Source of the DNA: Lacinutrix himadriensis
Lineage (GTDB): Bacteria > Bacteroidota > Bacteroidia > Flavobacteriales > Flavobacteriaceae
NCBI RefSeq assembly: GCF_001418105.1
Contig: NZ_LIQI01000022.1
Location: 310,001-374,000 of the forward strand
Length of the DNA: 64,000 nucleotides
Direction: 5' to 3'
Shown: positions 9,349 to 18,448 of the stretch, piece after piece
Layout of the letters: each line of letters begins with the position of its first letter
Position numbering within the stretch: the stretch's first letter is position 1
The notes under the pieces: generated by a model
The model's input: the letters and a program-made list of their open reading frames with translations, nothing else
The model's database searches: none
Told to the model about the DNA's origin: nothing
Made by a program: the position numbers and the translations under genes

Positions 9349-11310
9349 CTAACGTCGCTTCTTCTTGGTTTTAAACTTTGCTTTATTCTTTCTTTGGTTA
9401 AAAGGAATAGGTGCAACAGCATCATTAAATGTGTTTTTAGCTTCACCAGTAGGTTTGTTTTTACGCCATTTCTCGTCTTTATCAGGAAGTAATACTTTTA
9501 GTAAATCTTCACGACCAAGTTTATTTAACGTCTTTTTTATCCACGCTTTGTTTTCGTCTTTATACCAAAAGAAAAAACGATGTTGTTCATCTTTTTCTTT
9601 TCTAGTAATAGGCGTATTTACTTTTTTAAGCGTGTACGGATGGTATCCACTATAATAAATTACCGTAGCAACCGTCATAGGTGTTGGTGTAAATCCTTGT
9701 ACTTGTTCTAGCTGAAAGCCCATATCTTTGGTTTCGGCAGCTAGGTTTGCCATATCTTCTACTTCACAAGCAGGATGATTCGATATAAAATAGGGTATCA
9801 GTTGAAGCTTTAAATTCTTCGCTACATTAATCTTATCAAAACGTTCTTTAAACTTATGAAAGTATTTAAACGAAGGCTTACGCATTAGTTTTAAAACCGG
9901 ATCACTAGTATGTTCTGGCGCTACTTTTAGTCGGCCAGAAACGTGCTTGGTCATCACTTCTTCGGTATATGCATCCAGTTCTTTTGGATCTGCATTCTTA
10001 TTAAATTCTGGCACTAACATATCGTGTCTAATTCCAGAACCAATAAATGATTTTTTTACTTTTGGATGACTATCTACTGCTTGATATAATTCGGTTAAAG
10101 GCTTATGTGACGTATCTAAATTACTACATATTACTGGCGAAATACAACTAGGCGCAACACACTTATCACAAATAGATTGTACTTTCCCTTTCATTTGATA
10201 CATGTTAGCACTTGGGCCTCCAATATCACTCAAATAGCCTTTAAAGTCCGGCATATTTGCAACCGTATCTACTTCTTTTAATATAGATTCTTTACTACGT
10301 GACGCAATAAATTTTCCTTGATGTGCCGAAATGGTACAAAAGCTACAACCACCAAAACATCCTCTGTGAATGTTGATGGAAAACTTAATCATTTCGAACG
10401 CAGGAATTGGTCCACGCTTATTATATTTTGGATGTGGTAATCTTGTATATGGTAAATCGAAAGAAGCATCAATTTCAGCTTCTGTCATGGTAGGATATGG
10501 CGGATTTATCATCAACGTCTTATCCCCTATTTTTTGAAAAATTCGTCTTGCAGCTAATTTATTCGATTCCTGCTCGATGACTTTAAAATTGGATGCGTAT
10601 TTTTTCTTATCCTTTAAACAAACTTCATGAGACTGTATTTCTATATCTTCCCAGTTACTGTTCTTAGGGATTTTTTCATCTTTATTCATTAATACAGCAG
10701 TTTGATTCACCGTATTAATACTATTAAAAGGAACTCCTTTTTCTAATAAACGCACAACTTCACGCAAGGGTTGTTCCCCCATTCCGTAAACTAACATATC
10801 TGCTTTAGAAGTTTCTAAAATAGAAGGCATTAGTTGATCACTCCAATAATCGTAATGGGTAACACGACGTAAAGACGCTTCAATACCACCAATTAAAACT
10901 GGGGTATTTGGCCATTTTTCCTTTAATATTTTGGAGTAGACAGAAGTGGCATAATCTGGACGAAAACCAATATCACCATTTGGCGTATAAGCATCCTTAT
11001 CTCTTCGTTTTTTATTCGCATTATAATTGCTAATCATAGGATCCATACAACCACCGGTAACACCAAAAAATAATTTTGGAGCACCAAGTTTTACAAAATC
11101 CTGAAGATTATCGGTAACACTAGGTTGCGGAACAATAGCTACACGCAAGCCAAAACTTTCTAACATACGTCCAATAACTGCTGGACCAAACGTTGGGTGA
11201 TCTACATAGGCATCACCACTAAAAAGTATGACGTCCAGTTCTTGCCAACCGCGTATTTTTACCTCTTTGTTTGTGGTAGGTAACCAATCTGAAAGTTTTA
11301 ATTCTTGCAT
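9349..11310 (-). CDS. YgiQ family radical SAM protein
   Basis: This 653-residue protein matches the YgiQ/UPF0313 family in length and order of motifs. An N-terminal domain with LIGGIEASLRRVTHYDYWSD precedes the radical SAM core, whose cluster ligands are C318, C322 and C325 in RGCFGGCSFC. A later Cys-rich segment (CDKCVAPSCISPVIC) is also a family feature, as is the very basic C-terminal tail. The physiological reaction of the family is not established. A TATTTTTG -7 element at 11318-11325 lies only 7 bases upstream of the ATG, so the transcript may be nearly leaderless. The gene ends 2 bases from the convergent methyltransferase with no visible terminator between. Confidence 0.93.
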   Translation of the reverse strand: MQELKLSDWLPTTNKEVKIRGWQELDVILFSGDAYVDHPTFGPAVIGRMLESFGLRVAIVPQPSVTDNLQDFVKLGAPKLFFGVTGGCMDPMISNYNANKKRRDKDAYTPNGDIGFRPDYATSVYSKILKEKWPNTPVLIGGIEASLRRVTHYDYWSDQLMPSILETSKADMLVYGMGEQPLREVVRLLEKGVPFNSINTVNQTAVLMNKDEKIPKNSNWEDIEIQSHEVCLKDKKKYASNFKVIEQESNKLAARRIFQKIGDKTLMINPPYPTMTEAEIDASFDLPYTRLPHPKYNKRGPIPAFEMIKFSINIHRGCFGGCSFCTISAHQGKFIASRSKESILKEVDTVANMPDFKGYLSDIGGPSANMYQMKGKVQSICDKCVAPSCISPVICSNLDTSHKPLTELYQAVDSHPKVKKSFIGSGIRHDMLVPEFNKNADPKELDAYTEEVMTKHVSGRLKVAPEHTSDPVLKLMRKPSFKYFHKFKERFDKINVAKNLKLQLIPYFISNHPACEVEDMANLAAETKDMGFQLEQVQGFTPTPMTVATVIYYSGYHPYTLKKVNTPITRKEKDEQHRFFFWYKDENKAWIKKTLNKLGREDLLKVLLPDKDEKWRKNKPTGEAKNTFNDAVAPIPFNQRKNKAKFKTKKKRR

Positions 11311-11317
11311 ATTGCTG

Positions 11318-11325
11318 CAAAAATA
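11318..11325 (-). promoter_or_regulatory. Probable -7 element of the ygiQ-like gene
   Basis: Read on the minus strand this is TATTTTTG, fitting the Bacteroidetes -7 consensus TAnnTTTG. Only 7 bases separate it from the ATG at 11310. No good TTTG partner stands 19 bases further upstream, so the assignment rests on the -7 box alone. Confidence 0.5.
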
Positions 11326-11422
11326 GTCAAAAAAACACTCTTAACCATTATTATAAAAGGGTTTAGCAAATATTTATGTAGACGAAACACGCTAACTACG
11401 GATTAATAAGGTGCGTTATAAT

Positions 11423-12592
11423 TTACAAATCACTCACCAAATACGTGCTCTCTAAACGGTTATATGCGGAAGTATTCCACTTTTTTAGCACAGCAACATA
11501 GTAGTTGTATGGCTTATGTTGAAATAATTTAGATTCTTTTTTATACCATTTCCCGTTAGCATCTTGTTCTAAGTCTTTTATTTCATCTGTTGTCAAATCG
11601 GAAACGTCTACTGCTACTTTTGGATACGTAAATATTGGAAGTTCTTTTAGTGTTCCTATTGGATAATAATTAATATCTGCGACAAATGCAGGCATTTCAA
11701 TTTTTCCAAATTTCAATCCTAGAATATTATTAATTAAAGAGTTGCTTCCTTTTACATACCCCGTAAGTCCTCTTTCAAACAAACGAATAAAAGCATCTTG
11801 ACCAAGCTTTTTTGCATTAAATTCTTTCTTTCCAAAAAGCCATCCTCCTATTTTTTCTTTAGTAACCAATTTTTCTTCTTCATAATTAAAAGGCATATAT
11901 GGCACAGGATCTTCTTTATTTATGATGGAATAACTGGTTCCCTTGGCACTAAATCGCGCATTGTATTCTTCAGCAAATTCTTTATTCCCAGACATGGGTT
12001 GCGCATAAGCATAGGTTTTATAAGTGTTCTTTTTAGATAGTTCGCCTTTTGGTAAATGCTCTAAATACGCTCTAGTTAGGCTTGCTAAAGCACCACCTTG
12101 ACTATGACCTGTTATGATAATTTGGTAGATTCCTTTTTGATTTAAGGCTTTTATTTGTTCTTTTATTTCTTCGGAAAGCATCACTACTGTTAATCCGTAA
12201 CCTGCATGAACGGCTGCGTTTTCTTCGGAAGCAAAAGCATAATCATGCGCTTCTTCATCTATAACAATAGTCCCTTTTGCAGGAATCATGGCAGAATAGC
12301 AATTTTCTACCCAACTAATCATTTTATCTGTAGAACCTCTATAGTTAATTACGCCAATATTTTCGTTTTCATAGACTTCAAACTTATTATCCATACTCAG
12401 GATATCTGAAGAATAATGCAAATTAAAATGCTCCGGAATTATAGTTTCGCTAGTACCAAATTGTTTTATAAAATTAAAACTATTACACATGGCAATAGTA
12501 GAAGTTACTTCGTGCACATTAAAACCTGGCTTTAATTGTGCAAAAGAACTTAGAGAACTCAACAGAAATACGATGGCTAATACTACTCTCAT
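11423..12592 (-). CDS. Secreted class 3 lipase family protein
   Basis: The 389-residue protein starts with a signal peptide (MRVVLAIVFLLSSLSSFAQ, cleavage probably after residue 19). Its nucleophile elbow GHSQGGALASL, with Ser164, and the surrounding alpha/beta-hydrolase pattern match the fungal-type Lipase_3 family. Asp and His partners are plausible downstream (for instance INKEDPVPYMPF near residues 225-236), but I cannot fix them without alignment. It would hydrolyse lipids or esters in the periplasm or outside the cell. The gene stands alone, on the minus strand between ygiQ-like and ABC-F genes, with gaps of about 100 bases on both sides. No lipoprotein cysteine or type IX sorting domain is evident. 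Confidence 0.85.
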   Translation of the reverse strand: MRVVLAIVFLLSSLSSFAQLKPGFNVHEVTSTIAMCNSFNFIKQFGTSETIIPEHFNLHYSSDILSMDNKFEVYENENIGVINYRGSTDKMISWVENCYSAMIPAKGTIVIDEEAHDYAFASEENAAVHAGYGLTVVMLSEEIKEQIKALNQKGIYQIIITGHSQGGALASLTRAYLEHLPKGELSKKNTYKTYAYAQPMSGNKEFAEEYNARFSAKGTSYSIINKEDPVPYMPFNYEEEKLVTKEKIGGWLFGKKEFNAKKLGQDAFIRLFERGLTGYVKGSNSLINNILGLKFGKIEMPAFVADINYYPIGTLKELPIFTYPKVAVDVSDLTTDEIKDLEQDANGKWYKKESKLFQHKPYNYYVAVLKKWNTSAYNRLESTYLVSDL

Positions 12593-12693
12593 AAGGACAT
12601 AACTAATGGTTACATTAAATATTGTGCATTATGATAATTACAAAAACGATTCCAAAAATGAAAAGCTTTTAAAAACCTTACTAAATTAAGGTA

Positions 12694-14325
12694 CTATAAA
12701 TCAATCGCTTTTAAGCTTTCAATTCTATTTCTAACTAAGAAATCATCTACTGTTTCAAAGTGTTCAATCACACGTTTATCTTTAAACTCGAATACTTTGT
12801 TCGATAACCCTTGTAGAAAATCTCTATCATGCGATACTAATATTAAAGTACCATCAAAATCTAGTAGCGCTTCCTTTAATACATCTTTAGATTTTAAATC
12901 TAAATGGTTTGTAGGCTCATCTAAAATTAACAAGTTTACAGGCTCTAATAAAAGTTTCACCATTGCCAATCTTGTTTTTTCACCACCAGAAAGCACACTT
13001 ACTTTTTTATCAATGTCTTCGCCTTTAAACATAAAGCGACCCAAAATATTTTTTATCTGAGTTCGTATATCCCCTTTTGCAACTTCGTCTACGGTTTGAA
13101 AAACAGTTAATCCTTCATCTAACAAAGCAGCTTGGTTTTGTGCAAAATATCCCACTTTCACGTTATGACCTAAAGCGCACTCTCCTTCTACATCAATTTC
13201 ACCTAGAATGGCTTTAATCATGGTAGATTTCCCTTCTCCATTTCGACCTACAAAACACACTTTCTCTCCACGAGCAATAGACATGTTGGCATTATTAAAT
13301 ACCACAAGTTGATCATAGGATTTAGAAACATCTTTCACAGTTACCGGATAATCACCAGAACGCTGTGTTTTTGGGAAACGTAGTTTTAATGCAGAAGTAT
13401 CTACATCATCCACTTCAATAATTTCCAACTTTTCTAACATACGCTCACGTGAAGTCACCTGATTGGTTTTAGAAAACGTTCCTTTAAATCGGTCGATAAA
13501 CGCTTGATTATCTGCAATAAATCGCTGTTGTTCTTGGTATGCTTTAATTTGGTGTAAACGTCTATCTTCACGCAATTGCAAATAATGACTGTAGTTTGCC
13601 TTATAATCGTAAATACGTCCCATAGTAACTTCAATGGTACGATTGGTAATATTATCTATAAATGCTTTATCATGCGAAATCACCACTACGGCATTCGCTT
13701 TATTAACTAAAAAATCTTCCAACCAAATCACCGATTCTATATCAATATGATTGGTTGGCTCATCCAATAATATAAGGTCTGGTTTTTTTAATAAAATTTT
13801 AGCAAGCTCTATTCGCATTCGCCATCCACCACTAAACTCATTGGTCAGTCTTGTAAAATCCTCCTGCTTAAACCCTAGACCTTTTAACGCTTTTTCTACT
13901 TCGGCATCATAATTTACATCTTCTAATGCGTAATATTTCTCACCTAAATCGGATACACGTTCAATGATTTTCATGTATTCATCCGATTCATAATCGGTAC
14001 GCGTTTCTAATTGTTTATTCAAAGCATCCATTTCATCACGCATAGTATACACATGACTAAAGGCTTTAGAAGCTTCGTCAAAAACAGTAGTATTATCTTC
14101 GGTCAATAAATGTTGTGGCAAATAAGCAATCACTGCTTCTTTAGGATAACGTACATGTCCGCGAGTTCCATTTTGTACACCAGCAATAATCTTCATCATG
14201 GTAGACTTACCTGCGCCATTTTTACCCATTAAGGCAATCTTATCATTTTCATTAATAGTAAAAGACACATCACTAAATAAGGTGTGACCACTAAACTCTA
14301 CTGCTAAGGCATCTACTGAAATCAT
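12694..14325 (-). CDS. ABC-F family ATP-binding protein (ribosome-associated)
   Basis: Two ABC ATPase domains lie in one 543-residue chain without membrane segments. The first has GKNGAGKST near residue 35, FSGGWRMRIELAKIL and LLLDEPTNHIDIES. The second has GRNGEGKST, LSGGEKTRLAMVKLL and LLILDEPTNHLDLKS. A charged linker with YKANYSHYLQLREDRR lies between them, as in EttA/Uup/YbiT-like proteins. ABC-F proteins bind the ribosomal E site and act in translation regulation or drug protection, not transport. Length and single short linker fit the YbiT-like housekeeping group, but I cannot separate it from a resistance paralog by eye. It is divergent from rplM. Confidence 0.93.
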   Translation of the reverse strand: MISVDALAVEFSGHTLFSDVSFTINENDKIALMGKNGAGKSTMMKIIAGVQNGTRGHVRYPKEAVIAYLPQHLLTEDNTTVFDEASKAFSHVYTMRDEMDALNKQLETRTDYESDEYMKIIERVSDLGEKYYALEDVNYDAEVEKALKGLGFKQEDFTRLTNEFSGGWRMRIELAKILLKKPDLILLDEPTNHIDIESVIWLEDFLVNKANAVVVISHDKAFIDNITNRTIEVTMGRIYDYKANYSHYLQLREDRRLHQIKAYQEQQRFIADNQAFIDRFKGTFSKTNQVTSRERMLEKLEIIEVDDVDTSALKLRFPKTQRSGDYPVTVKDVSKSYDQLVVFNNANMSIARGEKVCFVGRNGEGKSTMIKAILGEIDVEGECALGHNVKVGYFAQNQAALLDEGLTVFQTVDEVAKGDIRTQIKNILGRFMFKGEDIDKKVSVLSGGEKTRLAMVKLLLEPVNLLILDEPTNHLDLKSKDVLKEALLDFDGTLILVSHDRDFLQGLSNKVFEFKDKRVIEHFETVDDFLVRNRIESLKAIDL

Positions 14326-14347
14326 ATCTATATATTTTTAAAAAGTG

Positions 14348-14355
14348 CAAAGCTA
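14348..14355 (-). promoter_or_regulatory. Probable -7 element of the ABC-F gene
   Basis: On the minus strand the bases read TAGCTTTG, a match to TAnnTTTG, 22 bases upstream of the ATG at 14325. No clear -33 TTTG is visible at the expected distance. Confidence 0.5.
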
Positions 14356-14470
14356 ATAAAAGAGAACATTAGATAGTAGAAATGGCTTTAAAAATCCATT
14401 ATAAAACATCCTATTTAGGTAAAGAACTTTAACCTATTGAAAATCACCGAAAAAATAAGTTACCGCAGTA

Positions 14471-14501
14471 TTTGGTATTCAAATATATAATCGTAAATTT
14501 G
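14471..14501 (+). promoter_or_regulatory. Promoter of the rplM-rpsI operon
   Basis: TTTG at 14471-14474, exactly 19 bases, then TAAATTTG at 14494-14501: a full match to the Bacteroidetes housekeeping promoter (TTTG-N19-TAnnTTTG). The leader to the GTG start of rplM is about 65 bases and contains no further ORF. It could hold a ribosomal protein autoregulatory site, but I see no structure I can name. Confidence 0.8.
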
Positions 14502-14570
14502 CAAACTCTTTTTTAAGAGAGGAATGTTTAATCTACCTAGTCAAAGACAGGTAAAAAAATTATTAATAAC

Positions 14571-15026
14571 GTGGATACATTAAGCTACAAAACGATTTCA
14601 GCAAACAAAGCTACTGTGGATAAGCAGTGGGTATTAGTGGATGCTGAAGGTCAAACTTTGGGTCGTTTATCTTCTAAAGTTGCAAAACTTTTAAGAGGAA
14701 AACATAAACCTAGCTTCACACCACATGTTGATTGTGGAGATAACGTAATTGTTATCAATGCAGAAAAAATCAACTTAACTGGAAAAAAATGGACGGACAA
14801 AACTTATATCCGTCACACAGGTTATCCAGGTGGTCAAAGAAGTTTAACTGCTACAGAATTGTTTGGAAAAGATCCAGCAAGATTAGTGGAAAAATCAGTA
14901 AAAGGAATGCTTCCTAAGAACAAATTAGGTGCAGCATTATTCCGTAATTTAAATGTTGTTGTAGGTGCAGCTCATACTCATGAAGCTCAAAAACCGAAAA
15001 CAATTAACCTAGAAGAATTCAAATAA
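14571..15026 (+). CDS. rplM: Large ribosomal subunit protein uL13
   Basis: At 151 residues the protein has the normal length for L13, with the conserved core [20 protein letters not shown] near the N-terminus, [16 protein letters not shown] and [20 protein letters not shown]. It is an early-assembly protein of the 50S subunit. The start is a GTG at 14571; no ATG is available nearby and the resulting N-terminus ([16 protein letters not shown]) is the usual one for flavobacteria. rpsI follows after one base. This is the standard rplM-rpsI pair, here leading the rpsB-tsf-pyrH-frr block. Confidence 0.98.
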   Translation: MDTLSYKTISANKATVDKQWVLVDAEGQTLGRLSSKVAKLLRGKHKPSFTPHVDCGDNVIVINAEKINLTGKKWTDKTYIRHTGYPGGQRSLTATELFGKDPARLVEKSVKGMLPKNKLGAALFRNLNVVVGAAHTHEAQKPKTINLEEFK

Positions 15027-15027
15027 C

Positions 15028-15414
15028 ATGGATGTAATTCACAAAATTGGTCGTAGAAAAACGGCTGTTGCACGTGTATATCTTGCCGCAGGAACTGGTA
15101 AGATAACAGTAAATAAAAAAGACATGACAGATTACTTTCCTACTGCAACATTGCAGTACAAAGTAAATCAACCTTTAGTTATGACTAACAACGATGGCAA
15201 CTTTGATATTACAGTAAATGTATTCGGAGGAGGTATTACAGGTCAAGCAGAAGCAATCCGTTTAGGTTTATCTCGTGCAATGTGCGAAATAGATGCTGAA
15301 AACAGATTAATTCTTAAACCAGAAGGTTTATTAACAAGAGATCCAAGAATGGTGGAGCGTAAGAAATTCGGTCAGAAGAAAGCGCGTAAGAAATTCCAAT
15401 TCTCTAAACGTTAA
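15028..15414 (+). CDS. rpsI: Small ribosomal subunit protein uS9
   Basis: This protein of 128 residues starts [20 protein letters not shown] and ends with the basic tail [12 protein letters not shown], whose last Arg contacts P-site tRNA in the family. Length is normal. It begins one base after the rplM stop codon, so the two are co-transcribed and probably coupled. A hairpin-forming repeat (15423-15461) lies directly behind it, before the rpsB leader. Confidence 0.98.
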   Translation: MDVIHKIGRRKTAVARVYLAAGTGKITVNKKDMTDYFPTATLQYKVNQPLVMTNNDGNFDITVNVFGGGITGQAEAIRLGLSRAMCEIDAENRLILKPEGLLTRDPRMVERKKFGQKKARKKFQFSKR

Positions 15415-15422
15415 TATTATCC

Positions 15423-15461
15423 TGAAATGTTATGCTACGCTTGTCGAAGCATTACATTTCA
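15423..15461. repeat. Intergenic palindromic repeat after rpsI
   Basis: The arms are TGAAATGTTATGCT and AGCATTACATTTCA: 14 bases with a single mismatch, around an 11-base loop containing CTTGTCGA. It has no T tract, so it is not a normal terminator. It resembles a degenerate relative of the other palindromes at 17454-17474, 17586-17603 and 25137-25214 in the same part of the window. Confidence 0.6.
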
Positions 15462-15614
15462 CAAAACAAAATTTAAACAGTTATTGTTGTCCTAGCGTCT
15501 TTAATATAAGACCGCAGGATTTAGTTAAGCATCTAAATGAAGCCAGAAGCTATTAGTTATATACTAAAAGCCTATTGGAACATTGCTAATCAACAGAACG
15601 TAAACTATTACAAA

Positions 15615-16388
15615 ATGGCAGTAGAAGTAAAAGAATTACTTGAAGCAGGTGTACACTTTGGTCACCTAACACGTAAGTGGGATCCAAACATGGCCCCTTA
15701 CGTATATATGGAGCGTAATGGTATCCATATAATCAACCTTTATAAAACAGCAGCTAAGATGGACGAAGCTGGAGATGCACTTGCTAAAATTGCAGCTTCA
15801 GGACGTAAAATCTTATTTGTTGCTACAAAAAAACAAGCAAAAGACATCGTATCAGAAAAAGCAGGAGCAGTAAACATGCCTTACATTACTGAGCGTTGGC
15901 CTGGTGGAATGTTAACCAACTTTGTTACTATTAGAAAAGCTGTTAAAAAAATGGCTACTATTGATAGAATGAAGAAAGATGGAACATTCATGACACTTTC
16001 TAAAAAAGAAAGATTACAAGTAGATCGTTTAAGAGCGAAGTTAGAAAAAAACTTAGGTTCTATTAACGACATGACTCGTTTACCAGGAGCTTTATTTGTT
16101 GTAGATATTAAGCGTGAGCATATTGCAATTAAAGAAGCACAAAAACTAAACATTCCTATCTTTGCAATGGTAGATACTAACTCTGATCCACGTCAAGTAG
16201 ATTACGTTATACCAGCAAATGATGATGCTTCTAAATCAATTGACAAGATTTTAACGCATGTTACTAATGCAATTGCAGGTGGTTTATCTGAGCGCAAAGC
16301 GGAAAAAGATGCTCCAAAAGCAGAAAAGAAAGCAGCTCCAGCTAAAAAAGCTGAAAAAGCAGAAGTAGCAAAAGACGAGGAAGAATAA
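15615..16388 (+). CDS. rpsB: Small ribosomal subunit protein uS2
   Basis: The conserved start VKELLEAGVHFGHLTRKWDPNM and the later ERWPGGMLTNF, LPGALFVVDIKRE and IPIFAMVDTNSDP segments identify S2. The open frame reaches back to 15537, but the ATG at 15615 gives the normal N-terminus and a 257-residue protein. The C-terminus carries a Lys/Ala/Glu-rich extension (about 30 residues, KAEKKAAPAKKAEKAE), common in the Bacteroidota and probably disordered. The 200-base gap after rpsI suggests its own promoter or leader; I could not pick out a convincing TAnnTTTG box there. A terminator lies between it and tsf. Confidence 0.97.
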   Translation: MAVEVKELLEAGVHFGHLTRKWDPNMAPYVYMERNGIHIINLYKTAAKMDEAGDALAKIAASGRKILFVATKKQAKDIVSEKAGAVNMPYITERWPGGMLTNFVTIRKAVKKMATIDRMKKDGTFMTLSKKERLQVDRLRAKLEKNLGSINDMTRLPGALFVVDIKREHIAIKEAQKLNIPIFAMVDTNSDPRQVDYVIPANDDASKSIDKILTHVTNAIAGGLSERKAEKDAPKAEKKAAPAKKAEKAEVAKDEEE

Positions 16389-16406
16389 AACAAGTAAACA
16401 CAACAT

Positions 16407-16460
16407 AAAAAAAGTCGTTTCGTTTTTTTTCTCTTTAGAAATCTGATGGACGACTTTTTT
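16407..16460 (+). terminator. Terminator-like hairpin between rpsB and tsf
   Basis: AAAAAAAGTCGT (16407-16418) pairs with ACGACTTTTTT (16450-16460) and ends in a T run. The loop is long (about 30 bases) and itself contains a run of eight T. Since rpsB and tsf are normally co-transcribed, this may set their ratio by partial termination. Confidence 0.6.
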
Positions 16461-16483
16461 AATTAAAAAACTATATGGAAGCT

Positions 16484-17446
16484 ATGGTAAAAATAACAGC
16501 AGCAGAAGTAAACAAATTAAGACAAGCTACAGGAGCTGGTATGATGGATTGCAAAAAAGCTTTAGTAGAAGCGGAAGGTGATTTTGATAAAGCAATTGAA
16601 GTATTACGTAAAAAAGGACAAAAAGTAGCAGCAAAAAGAGCAGATCGTGATTCTAGCGAAGGTGCAGCAGTTTCTAAAATTAATGCAGATAACACTGTTG
16701 GTGTTACTATCGTATTAGGATGTGAAACGGATTTTGTTGGTAAAAATGAATCTTTCTTAGCTTTAGCTAACCAATTTGCAGATATAGCAATCAACTTTGA
16801 CAACAAAGAAGATTTCTTAGCAGCAGATTTTGAAGGAATGACAGTTGCCGAAAAATTAATCGAACAAACAGGTGTTGTTGGAGAGAAATTAGAAATCAAC
16901 GCTTTTGAAAAATTAGAAGCAGCTTATATTGGTACTTACGTACACATTAACAAAATTGGTGCTTTAGTTGGTTTATCTGAAAAAACAGCAGATTCTGAAA
17001 CCGTTGCAAAAGACGTAGCAATGCAAGTAGCATCTATGGGAGCATCTTCTTTATCTTATAAAGATTTTGATCCAGCATTTGTAGCATCAGAAACAGAAGC
17101 AAGAATTGCAGTTATAGAAAAAGATAATATCGAGTTAGGTCGTTTAGGTAAAACACTTAAAAACGTACCTCTATATATTTCTATGGCACAATTAACTCCA
17201 GAAGTTTTAGCACAAGCTGAAGAAACTGCAAAAGCAGAATTAAAAGCAGAAGGGAAACCAGAACAAATTTGGGATAGAATTCTTCCTGGAAAAATGGAGC
17301 GTTTTATTAGCGATAACACAACTTTAGATCAAGAACAATGTTTATTAGATCAAAAGTTTATTAAAGATGAAAAAATGACTGTTGCAGAATATGTAGCATC
17401 AAAAAATCTTACAGTTACTGCATTTAAACGTGTATCTTTAGGATAG
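16484..17446 (+). CDS. tsf: Translation elongation factor Ts
   Basis: EF-Ts is the nucleotide exchange factor of EF-Tu. The N-terminal UBA-like domain KITAAEVNKLRQATGAGMMDCKKAL and the core signature TDFVGKNESFLALA are present, and the protein is about 320 residues, as in other flavobacteria. Two in-frame ATGs exist (16475 and 16484); I prefer 16484 because homologues normally start M-x-K/T-ITAAEVN. The C-terminal half, with LSYKDFDPAFV and GKPEQIWDRILPGKMERF, is also as expected. Gene order rpsB-tsf is conserved, though a hairpin separates them here. Confidence 0.97.
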   Translation: MVKITAAEVNKLRQATGAGMMDCKKALVEAEGDFDKAIEVLRKKGQKVAAKRADRDSSEGAAVSKINADNTVGVTIVLGCETDFVGKNESFLALANQFADIAINFDNKEDFLAADFEGMTVAEKLIEQTGVVGEKLEINAFEKLEAAYIGTYVHINKIGALVGLSEKTADSETVAKDVAMQVASMGASSLSYKDFDPAFVASETEARIAVIEKDNIELGRLGKTLKNVPLYISMAQLTPEVLAQAEETAKAELKAEGKPEQIWDRILPGKMERFISDNTTLDQEQCLLDQKFIKDEKMTVAEYVASKNLTVTAFKRVSLG

Positions 17447-17450
17447 ACTT

Positions 17451-17475
17451 GTCATTCCGTACTTGATACGGAATC
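17451..17475. repeat. Intergenic palindromic repeat (GTCATTCC type) after tsf
   Basis: ATTCCGTA and TACGGAAT form a perfect 8-base inverted repeat with loop CTTGA, flanked by GTC at the left and CTC at the right. This GTCATTCC...GGAATCTC pattern recurs in altered form near pyrH and asnS in this window. Confidence 0.65.
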
Positions 17476-17485
17476 TCACAATACT

Positions 17486-17527
17486 AAAAACCACTACTCT
17501 TTTTTAAAAAGACGTAGTGGTTTTTTT
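17486..17527 (+). terminator. Intrinsic terminator of tsf
   Basis: AAAAACCACTAC (17486-17497) pairs with GTAGTGGTTTTT (17514-17525) and runs into a tract of seven or more T. It ends the rpsB-tsf transcript; pyrH must be transcribed from its own promoter or by read-through. Confidence 0.85.
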
Positions 17528-17585
17528 ATTTCTAACATTCTGCTTTCTTAAAAAAAGATATTGATTATATTTGCTAAACGGCAAG

Positions 17586-17603
17586 TTCCTGCAAAAGCTG
17601 GAA
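17586..17603. repeat. Palindromic repeat fragment in the pyrH leader
   Basis: TTCCTGC (17586-17592) and GCTGGAA (17597-17603) form a small hairpin with one mismatch and an AAAA loop. It looks like a third member of the GTCATTCC-type palindromes and lies 24 bases before the pyrH start. It causes an apparent N-terminal extension of the pyrH frame (to 17561) that should not be annotated. Confidence 0.5.
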
Positions 17604-17626
17604 TTTCACAATTAGCTAAACAAAAA

Positions 17627-18334
17627 ATGAAATACAAAAGAATTCTTTTAAAATTATCTGGTGAAGCATTAATGGGAAACCGCCAATATGGTATAGATCC
17701 AGAACGTTTAGCAGAATACGCCAAAGACATTAAAGAAATTACAGAACTAGGTGTAGAAGTTGCCATTGTAATTGGTGGAGGAAACATTTTTAGAGGTGTT
17801 GCTGGAGCCATGAATGGTATGGATCGTGTACAAGGAGATCACATGGGAATGCTTGCAACCGTTATAAACGGTTTAGCATTACAAAATGCATTAGAAGATG
17901 CAGATGTTAAAACCCGTTTGCAAACAGCAATAAAAATTAACGAAGTAGCAGAACCTTTCATTCGTAGAAAAGCAATGAGTCATTTACGCAAAGGGCGTGT
18001 TGTTATTTTTGGTGGAGGAACAGGAAATCCTTATTTCACAACAGATTCTGCAGCCGTTTTACGTGCTATAGAAATTGAAGCAGATGTAATTTTAAAAGGA
18101 ACTCGTGTAGATGGTATTTATGATGTAGATCCAGAAAAAGATAGTAATGCCATTAAATTTGAACATATCACTTTTGATGATGTATTACGTAAAGGTCTTA
18201 AAGTTATGGACACTACAGCATTTACATTAAGTCAGGAAAATAAATTACCTATCATTGTTTTTGATATGAACAAAAAAGGAAACCTAATGAAAGTAGTTTC
18301 TGGAGAAAATATAGGAACAAAAGTAAACTTGTAA
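17627..18334 (+). CDS. pyrH: UMP kinase
   Basis: Phosphorylates UMP to UDP in pyrimidine nucleotide synthesis. The 235-residue protein belongs to the amino acid kinase fold: [14 protein letters not shown] at the N-terminus, [10 protein letters not shown] for phosphate binding, [17 protein letters not shown] and the later [18 protein letters not shown]. Length is typical for bacterial hexameric UMP kinase. I chose the ATG at 17627 over the upstream frame opening at 17561, because the extra 22 residues are encoded by a palindromic repeat and are not seen in the family. frr follows, the usual order. Confidence 0.97.
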   Translation: MKYKRILLKLSGEALMGNRQYGIDPERLAEYAKDIKEITELGVEVAIVIGGGNIFRGVAGAMNGMDRVQGDHMGMLATVINGLALQNALEDADVKTRLQTAIKINEVAEPFIRRKAMSHLRKGRVVIFGGGTGNPYFTTDSAAVLRAIEIEADVILKGTRVDGIYDVDPEKDSNAIKFEHITFDDVLRKGLKVMDTTAFTLSQENKLPIIVFDMNKKGNLMKVVSGENIGTKVNL

Positions 18335-18448
18335 ATTTCGTAACAAGTAATTAACTTGTTGCAACCAAAATGATAACTCTCTTAAAAAGAGAACCTAAAC
18401 TTTGGCTTAGTTTTTGAAAACTAAACTAGTATATTAAAATTTTTAAAA

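Noticed and set aside
18342-18360. Inverted repeat after pyrH as an intrinsic terminator
   Set aside because: The 7-base arms are not followed by a T tract; pyrH and frr are usually expressed together.
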